NCBI GenBank assembly: GCA_002438075.1 | Contig: DJSQ01000186.1 | Location: 1 to 36,037, forward strand | Direction of reading: 5' to 3' | Length of the DNA: 36,037 nt | DNA from: Clostridiales bacterium UBA6330 | GTDB lineage: Bacteria; Bacillota; Clostridia; Oscillospirales; CAG-272 | In this document: one piece after another, positions 1-5,774 of the stretch | Numbering within the stretch: position 1 is the first letter of the stretch | Layout: each line of letters opens with the position of its first letter | Notes under the pieces: generated by a model | The model's input: only the letters and a program-made list of their open reading frames with translations | Database searches by the model: none | What the model was told of the DNA's origin: nothing | Translations under genes and position numbers: made by a program

Positions 1-45
1 AAGAATCCGTGCGGTTTCCTCGGGGGTTAATGTTTGCTGTTTCAT
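1..45 (-). CDS. Excisionase-like DNA-binding protein, N-terminus only (cut by window edge)
   Basis: Only the first 15 codons are inside the window. The peptide begins MKQQTLTPEETARIL, which resembles the start of small helix-turn-helix (MerR/excisionase-like) proteins, where a 'lt.eeaA.iL' segment leads into the recognition helix. A good ribosome binding site (AAGGAG, minus strand, about 54-59) sits just ahead of the ATG at 45. It follows two other leftward genes with almost no gap, so it is probably the third gene of the operon that starts at the divergent switch near 547-575. An excisionase would fit the integrase at 1889-3028, but with 15 residues this is a guess about family, not a firm call. 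Confidence 0.4.
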   Translation of the reverse strand, partial: MKQQTLTPEETARIL

Positions 46-56
46 GTTCTTCTCCT

Positions 57-308
57 TTACCAATCATTTTCTTCATCCTCGTCCCGCTCCTTTGCGTAGC
101 GGACACCGGGGTCTTGCGGGTCGATTCCCATTGCGACAAAATAATCGAGGACGTGAATCAGACCGTCAACGTGAAGTCGGTCAGACCGCCGTTTCAAGTC
201 CCGCATAATCTTTGCCGCCATTGAGTAACCTTTGCCCGTCAGTAGCATCATGTCCTCAATGCTCAGGGCTTCTTTGGAAAATATTTCTGCTCTTGTTTGG
301 TAGGTCAT
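57..308 (-). CDS. Small unknown protein of mobile element (possible DNA-binding protein)
   Basis: This is an 83-residue protein of unknown function. Residues about 15-40 (SIEDMMLLTGKGYSMAAKIM) could form a helix-turn-helix like that of small phage/ICE excisionase-type proteins, in which a 'm.ltGkgys.A.kimr.l' segment recurs. The C-terminus is very acidic (DEDEEN). Its ATG is only 2 bases after the stop of the XRE gene at 311-514, with AGGAAG as ribosome binding site. The next gene starts 11 bases after its stop, so the three are almost certainly one transcript. Being first in the early leftward operon suggests a role in excision or early control, which is inference only. Confidence 0.6.
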   Translation of the reverse strand: MTYQTRAEIFSKEALSIEDMMLLTGKGYSMAAKIMRDLKRRSDRLHVDGLIHVLDYFVAMGIDPQDPGVRYAKERDEDEENDW

Positions 309-310
309 GG

Positions 311-514
311 TTAAGACTTCCTTTCTGTTTCGTCTGTCAGCAGTTCGTCAATCGTGCAGCCGAAGTATGCCGCCAGTTTCTTCAGCGTTCCAGCTCGCGG
401 GACACTCATGCCCGTTTCCCACTTCGCAATTGTCGAACGGTCAACCGAAAGATACACTGCCAAATCTTCTTGTGTTACTCTTTTTAACGTTCTTTTGCTT
501 TGAATTGCATTCAC
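311..514 (-). CDS. XRE-family (Cro-like) transcriptional regulator
   Basis: The 67-residue protein is essentially a single HTH_3 domain: QEDLAVYLSVDRSTIAKWE is the helix-turn-helix and the tail LKKLAAYFGCTIDELL is the usual fourth and fifth helix. There is no dimerisation or peptidase domain, as in phage Cro proteins. The start is GTG at 514, supported by a near-perfect Shine-Dalgarno (GGAGGTGAT on the minus strand) 7 bases upstream. No better ATG exists. It is divergent from the S24 repressor at 665-1303 and is the first gene of the leftward operon. Operator 501-513 overlaps its start codon, so it is probably repressed by the S24 protein, by itself, or by both. Confidence 0.85.
   Translation of the reverse strand: MNAIQSKRTLKRVTQEDLAVYLSVDRSTIAKWETGMSVPRAGTLKKLAAYFGCTIDELLTDETERKS
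501..513. promoter_or_regulatory. Operator O1, TGAAT-TGC-ATTCA
   Basis: Perfect 5-bp inverted repeat around a 3-bp centre. It has the same architecture as the sites at 533-545 and 613-627 (consensus TGAAY-N3-RTTCA). It lies over the start codon region of the leftward XRE gene, where bound repressor could block elongation or initiation. That these are binding sites for the two flanking regulators is inferred from their shared sequence and position. Confidence 0.55.
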
Positions 515-532
515 AATATCACCTCCGCATTC

Positions 533-545
533 TGAATCACATTCA
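533..545. promoter_or_regulatory. Operator O2, TGAAT-CAC-ATTCA
   Basis: Perfect 5-bp inverted repeat with centre CAC, immediately downstream of the leftward -10 box (547-552), so it covers the probable transcription start of the XRE operon. It matches O1 and O3 in spacing and sequence. Confidence 0.65.
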
Positions 546-546
546 C

Positions 547-575
547 ATTATATCACATATAAACCCGCTTGTCAA
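547..575 (-). promoter_or_regulatory. Consensus sigma-A promoter, leftward operon
   Basis: On the minus strand TTGACA (575-570) and TATAAT (552-547) are separated by exactly 17 bases. Both hexamers are perfect consensus. It drives the XRE gene and the two genes behind it. Operator O2 lies over the start point. Confidence 0.9.
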
Positions 576-604
576 GTAGTTTTGTGAAATTCTTTCAGAA
601 AGTA

Positions 605-633
605 TTGACAATGTGAACCACGTTCACTATAAT
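605..633 (+). promoter_or_regulatory. Consensus sigma-A promoter, rightward repressor operon
   Basis: TTGACA (605-610), 17-bp spacer, TATAAT (628-633), all consensus. The spacer is almost entirely filled by operator O3 (613-627), so a bound repressor would exclude RNA polymerase. It drives the S24 repressor and probably the two genes after it. Confidence 0.92.
613..627. promoter_or_regulatory. Operator O3, GTGAAC-CAC-GTTCAC
   Basis: A perfect 6-bp inverted repeat around CAC, placed exactly between the -35 and -10 boxes of the repressor promoter. It is the longest of the three related palindromes and so the likely high-affinity site. Its position predicts strong repression of the rightward promoter, most simply autoregulation of the S24 repressor or Cro-type repression by the small XRE protein. 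Confidence 0.75.
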
Positions 634-664
634 AGAAGCAAAGAAAGAAAGGGAGGGACTTCCC

Positions 665-1303
665 ATGACCTTAGCACAAAGAATGAAGCAGCTCAGAAAA
701 GAAAAGAAAATCACACAAGAGCAATTAGCAGAAAAAATCGGAATGGAACGGTCATCGGTAGGAAAATACGAAACCGGAACAATTCCAAGTCCGGAAATAC
801 TCTCTGCAATGTCAGACTATTTCGATGTATCAATAGACTATCTACTCGGTAAATCGGACGAAAGAAATCCAAGTCAAAAAAATATTCGGTATTTTGAAAA
901 TCTATATCCGATTGAAACAAAAAAATTTCCTATGCTTGGTGAAATCGCTTGCGGACAACCAATTTACACAAATGAGGACAGAGAATCCTATGTCTCCGCC
1001 AGTACAGAAATCAGAGCGGATTTTTGTCTCAAGGCAAAGGGGGACAGCATGGTAAATGCACGAATCATGGACGGAGATATCGTTTTTATCCGTCAACAAC
1101 CGGTTGTAGATAACGGTGACATTGCGGCAGTGGTAATAGATGATACCGCAACCCTAAAACGGGTCTACTACTATCCGGAGGAACAAAAAATTGTACTAAG
1201 TGCGGAAAATTCCCGTTATGCGCCTATTGTGTATACGGGGGAAGAGTTGGATCACGTTCATATTCTCGGATTGGCGGTTGCTTTCCAAAGCGATGTCAAA
1301 TAA
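665..1303 (+). CDS. CI/LexA-like repressor: XRE HTH plus S24 autopeptidase
   Basis: The 212-residue protein has an N-terminal HTH_3 domain (about 1-65; TQEQLAEKIGMERSSVGKYE) and a C-terminal S24 peptidase domain (about 90-205). The catalytic serine is S128 in KAKGDSMV and the lysine is K165 in TATLKRV. The expected self-cleavage site is C96-G97 in GEIACGQP, a Cys-Gly bond as in UmuD rather than the Ala-Gly of LexA. Such repressors hold a prophage or ICE silent until RecA-ssDNA triggers cleavage, which is family knowledge. GGGAGGG lies 7 bases before the ATG. The gene faces the Cro-like gene across a shared operator region, so the two form a lysogeny-type switch. Confidence 0.92.
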   Translation: MTLAQRMKQLRKEKKITQEQLAEKIGMERSSVGKYETGTIPSPEILSAMSDYFDVSIDYLLGKSDERNPSQKNIRYFENLYPIETKKFPMLGEIACGQPIYTNEDRESYVSASTEIRADFCLKAKGDSMVNARIMDGDIVFIRQQPVVDNGDIAAVVIDDTATLKRVYYYPEEQKIVLSAENSRYAPIVYTGEELDHVHILGLAVAFQSDVK

Positions 1304-1344
1304 AAATACCACAAAAAAGCACTGAAAACATTGGAGGGATCATC

Positions 1345-1896
1345 ATGCCGACTTTGCTTGCTATTGAAATTATTGTCGCATTTATCTTATTCATTTTTAC
1401 AGTTATATCTGTTATAGATTCTGTAAGAAGTAAAAAAGATCCGCTTATGAAGCGAAAAATATCCGTTCAATGCCCGTGCTGTAAAAGTAAAAATATAAGA
1501 TTCCAATCCATACAAGTCAACCGAGGAAAACCGTTTTCCGTTTTTCCCATGCTGAATTTTATTTCTTCCTATTTTTTCGCAATTATCAATTTCTTTTATA
1601 TTCTAAGCGAGGAGGAAGAAATGAAAAATGCTTTCTTTCAAGCTATATCCGGAACGCAACTGATAGAAACCACAGTAAAATCCGCAACAGATATTTATAT
1701 ACTCGGTTGCATGACAAAAATATTTTTAATTGCGGGAACGGTCTTCCTTGTTATCTGTATGCTTATGCCAAACGAAATAGAAAATCAATTGGCAAAGATT
1801 TGCATGGATTGCGGATCGGTATCCGATGCGGACAGCGAACCCGAACCTAAGAAAAAAGAGCCTATATGGGCAGTCATACCGCCAAAAAATGACTGA
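1345..1896 (+). CDS. Small membrane protein with split zinc-ribbon cysteines, unknown function
   Basis: 183 residues. A transmembrane helix opens the protein (about 4-27). It is followed by a zinc-knuckle-like cluster, QCPCCKSKN (about 46-54), hydrophobic segments around 64-88 and 123-146, and near the C-terminus a second pair, CMDCGS. The two cysteine pairs could together make one zinc ribbon folded on the cytoplasmic face. GGAGGG precedes the ATG. It follows the repressor with a 41-bp gap and overlaps the integrase start by 8 bases, so it belongs to the rightward operon. No family is recognised. Its place next to the repressor suggests a cargo, superinfection or maintenance role, but nothing in the sequence proves that. 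Confidence 0.75.
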   Translation: MPTLLAIEIIVAFILFIFTVISVIDSVRSKKDPLMKRKISVQCPCCKSKNIRFQSIQVNRGKPFSVFPMLNFISSYFFAIINFFYILSEEEEMKNAFFQAISGTQLIETTVKSATDIYILGCMTKIFLIAGTVFLVICMLMPNEIENQLAKICMDCGSVSDADSEPEPKKKEPIWAVIPPKND

Positions 1897-3028
1897 ATAC
1901 TATATTTCCTCCACCAAATACACCATTCAAGAGCGGCAAACGAAGCGGAACGGCACGGTTTACGATGTGGTTTTCCGAATCGTCACCATGGACGGCGAGG
2001 AAAAGCAGAAAAAGCTGTCCGGCTTCAAAACCAAAACAGCCGCAAAGCAGGGGTACACCGAATTCGTTACAACGAAATGCACCCTTGTCCGAAACAATCC
2101 GATAAAAAAGAAAAAGACCTCAGCCGAGGCGCTGACGCCGCCAACGGTTGAGGACTTGCTATCAAAGTATATTCTTTCCATTCGGAATCAAAACAAGGAC
2201 AGTTCCATTTACGACAAAAAGAAGATGTATGAACAGTACATTCTGCCGGAATTCGGAAACTGCCTGATTACAGACCTGACAAAAGAACGGCTGTATCAAT
2301 GGCAGGACAGTCTGTGGGCAATGCGGAATCCGAGAACGGGAGAACCCTATAGTTACGAGTATCTGGCAAAGATACGCGGTCACTTCGGAGCATTCCTCAT
2401 GTGGTGCGAAAGCCGGCACGGCTACCCCTGCCATCTGCGGGAAGTAGCCAAACCGAAACGGCGAGTGCCGAAAACCGAAATGCTGTTCTGGAGCAAAGAA
2501 GAATTTGAACGGTTCATTGAATCGGTCGACAATCCGACCTACAGAACCATTTTCACCATGCTGTTCTATACAGGACGGCGGCGGGGTGAGGTGTTGGCAC
2601 TTACTCCCGAGGATGTCAAAGAGAATCGAATCCGATTCAATAAGACCTACAGCCGAAAGACCATAGACGGCAAGCCGTACAATATCACATCTTCCAAGAA
2701 CGAGAAAAAAGGGGAGACCCCCATCTGCGAAAGGCTGAAGCGCGAACTGGAACAATACGAGGGACAAAGCCCGTTCTTTTTCGGGGGAGAGAATCCGATT
2801 CATGAAAACACGCTTTCTCATGCTTTCGAGGCATACATCAAGAAAGCGGGTGTCAAGCGAATCCGAATGCACGACCTGCGGCATTCGTTCGTGTCCATGC
2901 TAATCCATCTCGGCGCAAACTTCATGGTAGTTGCCGACCTGATAGGGGACACGGTCGAGCAGGTGACCAAAACCTACGGTCACATTTACGAAGCGGACAA
3001 ACTGGACATCATCGCCAAACTCGGATAA
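1889..3028 (+). CDS. int: Tyrosine recombinase (integrase) of the mobile element
   Basis: 379 residues from the ATG at 1889, which overlaps the preceding stop codon (ATGACTGA) and indicates translational coupling. An AP2-like arm-binding N-terminus (about 1-65) is followed by a SAM-like core-binding region (about 85-190) and the catalytic domain. Catalytic residues are visible: the arginine in TGRRRGE (230-232), HDLRHS (H328, R331) and the nucleophile Y363 in KTYGHIYE. The usual 'LGH' before the tyrosine reads LIGD, a variant I recall from other Firmicute element integrases. It catalyses integration and excision at the tRNA-Val 3' end that lies about 180 bases downstream. Base composition is poorer in G+C than the core genes further right. 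Confidence 0.93.
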   Translation: MTEYYISSTKYTIQERQTKRNGTVYDVVFRIVTMDGEEKQKKLSGFKTKTAAKQGYTEFVTTKCTLVRNNPIKKKKTSAEALTPPTVEDLLSKYILSIRNQNKDSSIYDKKKMYEQYILPEFGNCLITDLTKERLYQWQDSLWAMRNPRTGEPYSYEYLAKIRGHFGAFLMWCESRHGYPCHLREVAKPKRRVPKTEMLFWSKEEFERFIESVDNPTYRTIFTMLFYTGRRRGEVLALTPEDVKENRIRFNKTYSRKTIDGKPYNITSSKNEKKGETPICERLKRELEQYEGQSPFFFGGENPIHENTLSHAFEAYIKKAGVKRIRMHDLRHSFVSMLIHLGANFMVVADLIGDTVEQVTKTYGHIYEADKLDIIAKLG

Positions 3029-3046
3029 AAACCGAAAGCCCGAAAA

Positions 3047-3073
3047 TAGTAACGTAGTAACAAACTTAGTAAC
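3047..3073 (+). repeat. Three TAGTAAC direct repeats, probable integrase arm-type sites
   Basis: TAGTAAC occurs at 3047-3053, 3055-3061 and 3067-3073, all in the same orientation, between the integrase stop and the tRNA gene. Short direct repeats next to the core site are the normal arrangement of arm-type sites bound by the N-terminal domain of tyrosine integrases. Function is inferred. Confidence 0.5.
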
Positions 3074-3158
3074 AAATTACCGATTTTTACGATTCACCAA
3101 CGCTCTCTATAAGAATTTATCTCCCGAAAACTATACTGTATAACCAATAAGCAAAGCA

Positions 3159-3203
3159 AAAAGCCCTTGATTCATGGCACATTTGCCAAAATCAAGGGCT
3201 TTT
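3159..3203. terminator. Bidirectional terminator between integrase and tRNA-Val
   Basis: AAAAGCCCTTGATT (3159-3172) pairs perfectly with 3190-3203, and the loop holds a further TGGCA/TGCCA pairing. Runs of A on the left and T on the right make it work in both directions: for the integrase operon (plus) and for the tRNA transcript (minus). Confidence 0.85.
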
Positions 3204-3211
3204 CGGTTATC

Positions 3212-3288
3212 TGGTGGAAACAGGGAGGCTCGAACTCTCGACCTTACGGATGTGAACCGTACGCTCTAACCAACTGAGCTATGCTTCC
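3212..3288 (-). tRNA. tRNA-Val (anticodon CAC), CCA encoded
   Basis: On the minus strand the acceptor GGAAGCA pairs with TGTTTCC (one G-U). The D-stem is GCTC/GAGC. The anticodon stem TACGG/CCGTA is perfect and holds the loop TTCACAT, giving anticodon CAC (valine, GUG codons). The T-loop is TTCGAGC, and its stem has one A-C mismatch. The 3' CCA is encoded at 3214-3212. The 3' end faces the integrase gene, the classical arrangement for an element integrated into a tRNA 3' end that restores the gene. A second copy of the tRNA tail should mark the far end of the element, outside this window. Confidence 0.93.
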
Positions 3289-3300
3289 GTCGACTTCTAT

Positions 3301-3329
3301 ATTATACCACACTTTCGCTCCGATTGCAA
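3301..3329 (-). promoter_or_regulatory. tRNA-Val promoter
   Basis: On the minus strand TTGCAA, 17-bp spacer, TATAAT with TGG just before the -10 box (extended -10). The start point falls a few bases before the tRNA 5' end. Confidence 0.75.
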
Positions 3330-3389
3330 CCCCTTTTTGCAAAATTTTTTATTTTTTTCGGAAAGAAATCCTCCGCGCACTCAGAAAAG

Positions 3390-3433
3390 CGGAACGGACC
3401 GCTTCCGTTTTTTGGGGAAGTCGGTCCGTTCCG
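3390..3433 (-). terminator. Terminator of the sigma factor/zinc-ribbon operon
   Basis: A perfect 12-bp stem, CGGAACGGACCG (3390-3401) with 3422-3433. On the minus strand it is followed by CTTTTCT. It lies about 70 bases past the stop of the zinc-ribbon gene. No other gene is seen between 3289 and 3505. Confidence 0.7.
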
Positions 3434-3505
3434 AACCATATCTTCATATTCAGGATGATTGCAAGCCGTGAAAAATCGGATACAGTGGGGGATCGCCGTT
3501 GTGGA

Positions 3506-3826
3506 TCAGCCCTGCTGCTGACGATGCTTCTCGAAGCAAGCGCTACAGTAGACCGGTCTGTCGTTGGACGGCTGAAAGGTCAGCTTTGCCTCGCCTCCGC
3601 AATCCGCGCAGACCGCGGTGAAGTACTCGCGCGGAGCTTTGCCGGCGTTTTTCTTTGCGTCACGGCAAGCCTTGCAAGCCTTCGGCTTGTTCATGAAGCC
3701 CTTTTCGGCATAGAATCTTTGCTCACCTGCGGTGAATACGAATTCTTTGCCGCAATCCTTGCAGACCAAGGTCTCATCAACAAACTCGTTGTCAGCAACC
3801 GCGTCGTAGTTTTCATCCTGGAACAT
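3506..3826 (-). CDS. Zinc-ribbon protein with paired CxxC motifs
   Basis: The 106-residue protein has four CxxC pairs: CKDC and CKAC in the first half, CADC and CSAC in the second. The first pair set (ETLVCKDCGKEF...FMNKPKACKACR) resembles a 'probable zinc-ribbon' domain. The second (FTAVCADCGGEA...PVYCSACF) resembles the CxxC-x17-CxxC family. The start has a weak AGAGAGGG upstream. No catalytic residues are seen, so a nucleic-acid or protein-binding role is the most that can be said. It lies 136 bases downstream of the sigma factor gene, same strand, with a structured leader between (3865-3928). It ends at the terminator 3390-3433. Confidence 0.8.
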   Translation of the reverse strand: MFQDENYDAVADNEFVDETLVCKDCGKEFVFTAGEQRFYAEKGFMNKPKACKACRDAKKNAGKAPREYFTAVCADCGGEAKLTFQPSNDRPVYCSACFEKHRQQQG

Positions 3827-3864
3827 TGTGTTTACCCTCTCTTGTCAGATAAGAATTTATTTTT

Positions 3865-3928
3865 GCCCTCTGTCGGATTTTCACCGACATCCTCTCTTGC
3901 GAGCCGCTCTGATTGAGCTAAGTCGGGC
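3865..3928 (-). other. Structured leader with tRNA-like arms upstream of the zinc-ribbon gene
   Basis: On the minus strand a 64-base stretch contains GCCC paired with terminal GGGC, a D-arm-like TTAGCTCAATCAGAGC and a T-arm-like hairpin, GTCGG-TGAAAAT-CCGAC (3888-3872), with the tRNA spacing of 5-bp stem and 7-base loop. The middle is too short and lacks a proper anticodon stem, so it is not a functional tRNA. It could be a decayed tRNA copy, a tRNA mimic in the 5' leader, or chance. Confidence 0.3.
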
Positions 3929-3962
3929 ATGATAACGAATGATTTTTCGGGCGTTCTCCCCG

Positions 3963-4541
3963 TTACGCTTCGGAAAAGCTCTCCCGCAGCTTTTTTCTCG
4001 CGCGGTACAGCGTATTCTCCACGGATTTTTTGGGGGTCCCGAGCTGTGCCGCAATCTGCGGCGCGGTCAGCCCCGAGATGAACAGCATCCACACCTCGCG
4101 CTCGGCGGGAGAGAGGACTGCTTCCATTTTGCGGCAGAGGTCCGCATAGCGCTCCGCTTCCATAATATAATGGGCGGGGTTGCTTTCCTCACCTGCGGGC
4201 AGGGCATCGGGGTCCAGACCGTCCAGCGAGACGGTGTGATGGATTCTCCGATAGGCGCGCAGGGCGCTGACCAGTCGGTTTGCGATGCAGATTTGCGCAT
4301 ACAGACCGAAGGTGACGTTGCTTTGCTCGGTATCGTAGCGGGCAACGGCGGCGGAAAATGCGTCGATTGCGTCGGAACGCAGGTCCGATTCGGGAACGCC
4401 ATCGGCGGCATAGCGGGCAACCGATCTGTCGATCAGCGGGGAGTAGGTGCGGAAGAGCGACGTGAATGCGTTCTCGTCTCCGCGTTGGGCGCGCTGTATC
4501 AGCTCGCGCACCTCCGATGTAGAATTGCCGTTTGTTGCCAT
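3963..4541 (-). CDS. Sigma-70 family factor, SigH-like
   Basis: 192 residues. Region 2 covers about 20-95 (FTSLFRTYSPLIDRSVARYA...FGLYAQICIANRLVSALRAY) and region 4 about 135-190 (LSPAEREVWMLFISGLTAPQ, then KKSVENTLYRARKKLRESF). The layout and the phrases 'CI.NR...A.R...', 'SLD' and 'KSVEN.L.R...KL' recall SigH (Spo0H), which in Bacilli and Clostridia starts stationary-phase and sporulation transcription. Region 2.2 is unusual: ESDLRSDAIDAFSAAVARYD replaces the typical 'DL.QEG.IGL..A...YD', so the exact class is uncertain. The start is ATG 4541 with a modest AAAGG. It has its own promoter (4664-4691) and probably shares a transcript with the zinc-ribbon gene. Confidence 0.8.
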   Translation of the reverse strand: MATNGNSTSEVRELIQRAQRGDENAFTSLFRTYSPLIDRSVARYAADGVPESDLRSDAIDAFSAAVARYDTEQSNVTFGLYAQICIANRLVSALRAYRRIHHTVSLDGLDPDALPAGEESNPAHYIMEAERYADLCRKMEAVLSPAEREVWMLFISGLTAPQIAAQLGTPKKSVENTLYRARKKLRESFSEA

Positions 4542-4663
4542 GCGAGGGGTACCTTTCTGTCACAAAAAACGCTCTCCGACCGACTTCGGTTTACTGCCCT
4601 CTGACAATCAACCGATGCCAATGCGGGGAGCCGATCCTGATTTCCATTTCATCTGCTGTTAAT

Positions 4664-4691
4664 ATTATACCACATATTTGCATAATGTCAA
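4664..4691 (-). promoter_or_regulatory. Promoter of the SigH-like gene
   Basis: On the minus strand TTGACA (4691-4686), 16-bp spacer, TATAAT (4669-4664) with TGG immediately ahead of the -10. The leader to the ATG at 4541 is about 115 bases. Confidence 0.8.
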
Positions 4692-4945
4692 TGCTTTTTT
4701 GAAAGATTTTTTTGACATCTTTCAACAAACAACACAAAAATTTGGATGACTTTACCAAATCACATGGTCCGATTATGGCGAAAATGAACATACAAAACCC
4801 GCTTTTTTGTCATTTCCGACAGATAAGGCGTGAAAAGATTGTGAATTATTTTTGCCGCCCGCAAAAGGGCTTTTAAGCGGCTGTTTGGCGGCTCGCGCTC
4901 CGAATTCGGCTTGTAAGTTGTAAACTGTAAACTTTCGGAAATGCC
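4692..4945. other. Intergenic region between divergent promoters, nothing recognised
   Basis: This is the quiet part of the 473-base gap between the sigma gene and rsuA. The outer parts hold the two divergent promoters. I see no gene with a ribosome binding site, no strong hairpin and no repeat here. Confidence 0.5.
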
Positions 4946-4974
4946 TTTACAGACGGCGAAAAATATGGTATAAT
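4946..4974 (+). promoter_or_regulatory. Promoter of the rsuA-tex operon
   Basis: TTTACA (4946-4951), 17-bp spacer, TATAAT (4969-4974), extended -10 TGG. The ATG of the pseudouridine synthase gene follows 40 bases later. Confidence 0.88.
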
Positions 4975-5014
4975 AAAGGAAAAGACCCTTTTTGACGCAA
5001 ACGGAGGAGAGACC

Positions 5015-5740
5015 ATGCGCTTGGATAAGCTGATATCGGAATGCGGTCTGGCAAGCCGCACGGAGACCGCGCGGGCGTGTCGGAGCGGGCGCGTGACGGT
5101 GAACGGTGTTCCCGTCAAAAAGCCCGATACGCACATCGACCCCGATGCGGACCGTGTGGTATTTTGCGGGACCCCCGTGGTCAGGCGGCAGTTTGTGTAT
5201 CTGCTGCTCAACAAGCCGCAGGGGTATGTCAGCGCGACCGATGACAGGAGCGCGCCGTGCGTGACCGAGCTGGTGCCTCCCGAATACCGCCGCATGGGGG
5301 TCTTTCCCTGCGGGCGGCTGGACAAGTACACAACGGGTCTGATGCTTCTGACCAACGACGGTCCGCTTGCGCACCGCCTGCTCGCGCCGAAAAGCCATGT
5401 GACCAAAAGCTACGGCTTTACGGTGGAGCACCCGCTGTCGGAGGAGGATATCGCGGCGCTGGAGGCGGGGGTGGACATCGGCGGCTATGTGACCGCGCCC
5501 TGTCGCGTGACACTTTCGGCACCCGATGCGGGGGTCATTTTCATCACGGAGGGGAAGTATCATCAAATCAAACGCATGATGGAGGCGGTGAACAACCGCA
5601 TTCTCACGCTGGAGCGGCTGACCTTCGGACCGCTCACGCTTGACCCCGCTTTGGCGCGCGGCGCATGGCGCGAGCTGACGGAGGCGGAGACCGAAGCCCT
5701 GCAAAGGGGCGACAAGGAAAATCACAATCGGAATTTATAA
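5015..5740 (+). CDS. rsuA: RsuA/RluB-family rRNA pseudouridine synthase
   Basis: 241 residues. An S4 RNA-binding domain occupies about 1-60 (MRLDKLISECGLASRTETAR...RVTVNGVPVKKP). The synthase domain follows, with the family signature GRLDKYTTGLMLLTNDG, whose aspartate (about residue 103) is the catalytic nucleophile. The closing EGKYHQIKRM motif is also present. It converts a uridine in rRNA to pseudouridine. The length and S4 layout fit the small-subunit enzyme RsuA (U516), but RluB (23S) is a close relative and cannot be excluded by eye. GGAGGAGAG precedes the ATG. It is the first gene of a two-gene operon, with tex 34 bases downstream. Confidence 0.88.
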   Translation: MRLDKLISECGLASRTETARACRSGRVTVNGVPVKKPDTHIDPDADRVVFCGTPVVRRQFVYLLLNKPQGYVSATDDRSAPCVTELVPPEYRRMGVFPCGRLDKYTTGLMLLTNDGPLAHRLLAPKSHVTKSYGFTVEHPLSEEDIAALEAGVDIGGYVTAPCRVTLSAPDAGVIFITEGKYHQIKRMMEAVNNRILTLERLTFGPLTLDPALARGAWRELTEAETEALQRGDKENHNRNL

Positions 5741-5774
5741 ATAATTGCAATTGCAACGGAAAGGACGGAATCGA

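Noticed and set aside
3281..3916. Plus-strand frame over the zinc-ribbon gene
   Set aside because: It starts inside the tRNA, has no ribosome binding site and no domain. The minus-strand frame has four CxxC motifs.
3865..3928. A second functional tRNA gene next to tRNA-Val
   Set aside because: No anticodon stem, only 4 acceptor pairs and too short. Kept only as a tRNA-like curiosity.
3865..3928. Cobalamin or FMN riboswitch, suggested by CGGTGAAAATCCG
   Set aside because: The rest of either conserved core is missing. The match is only one hairpin.
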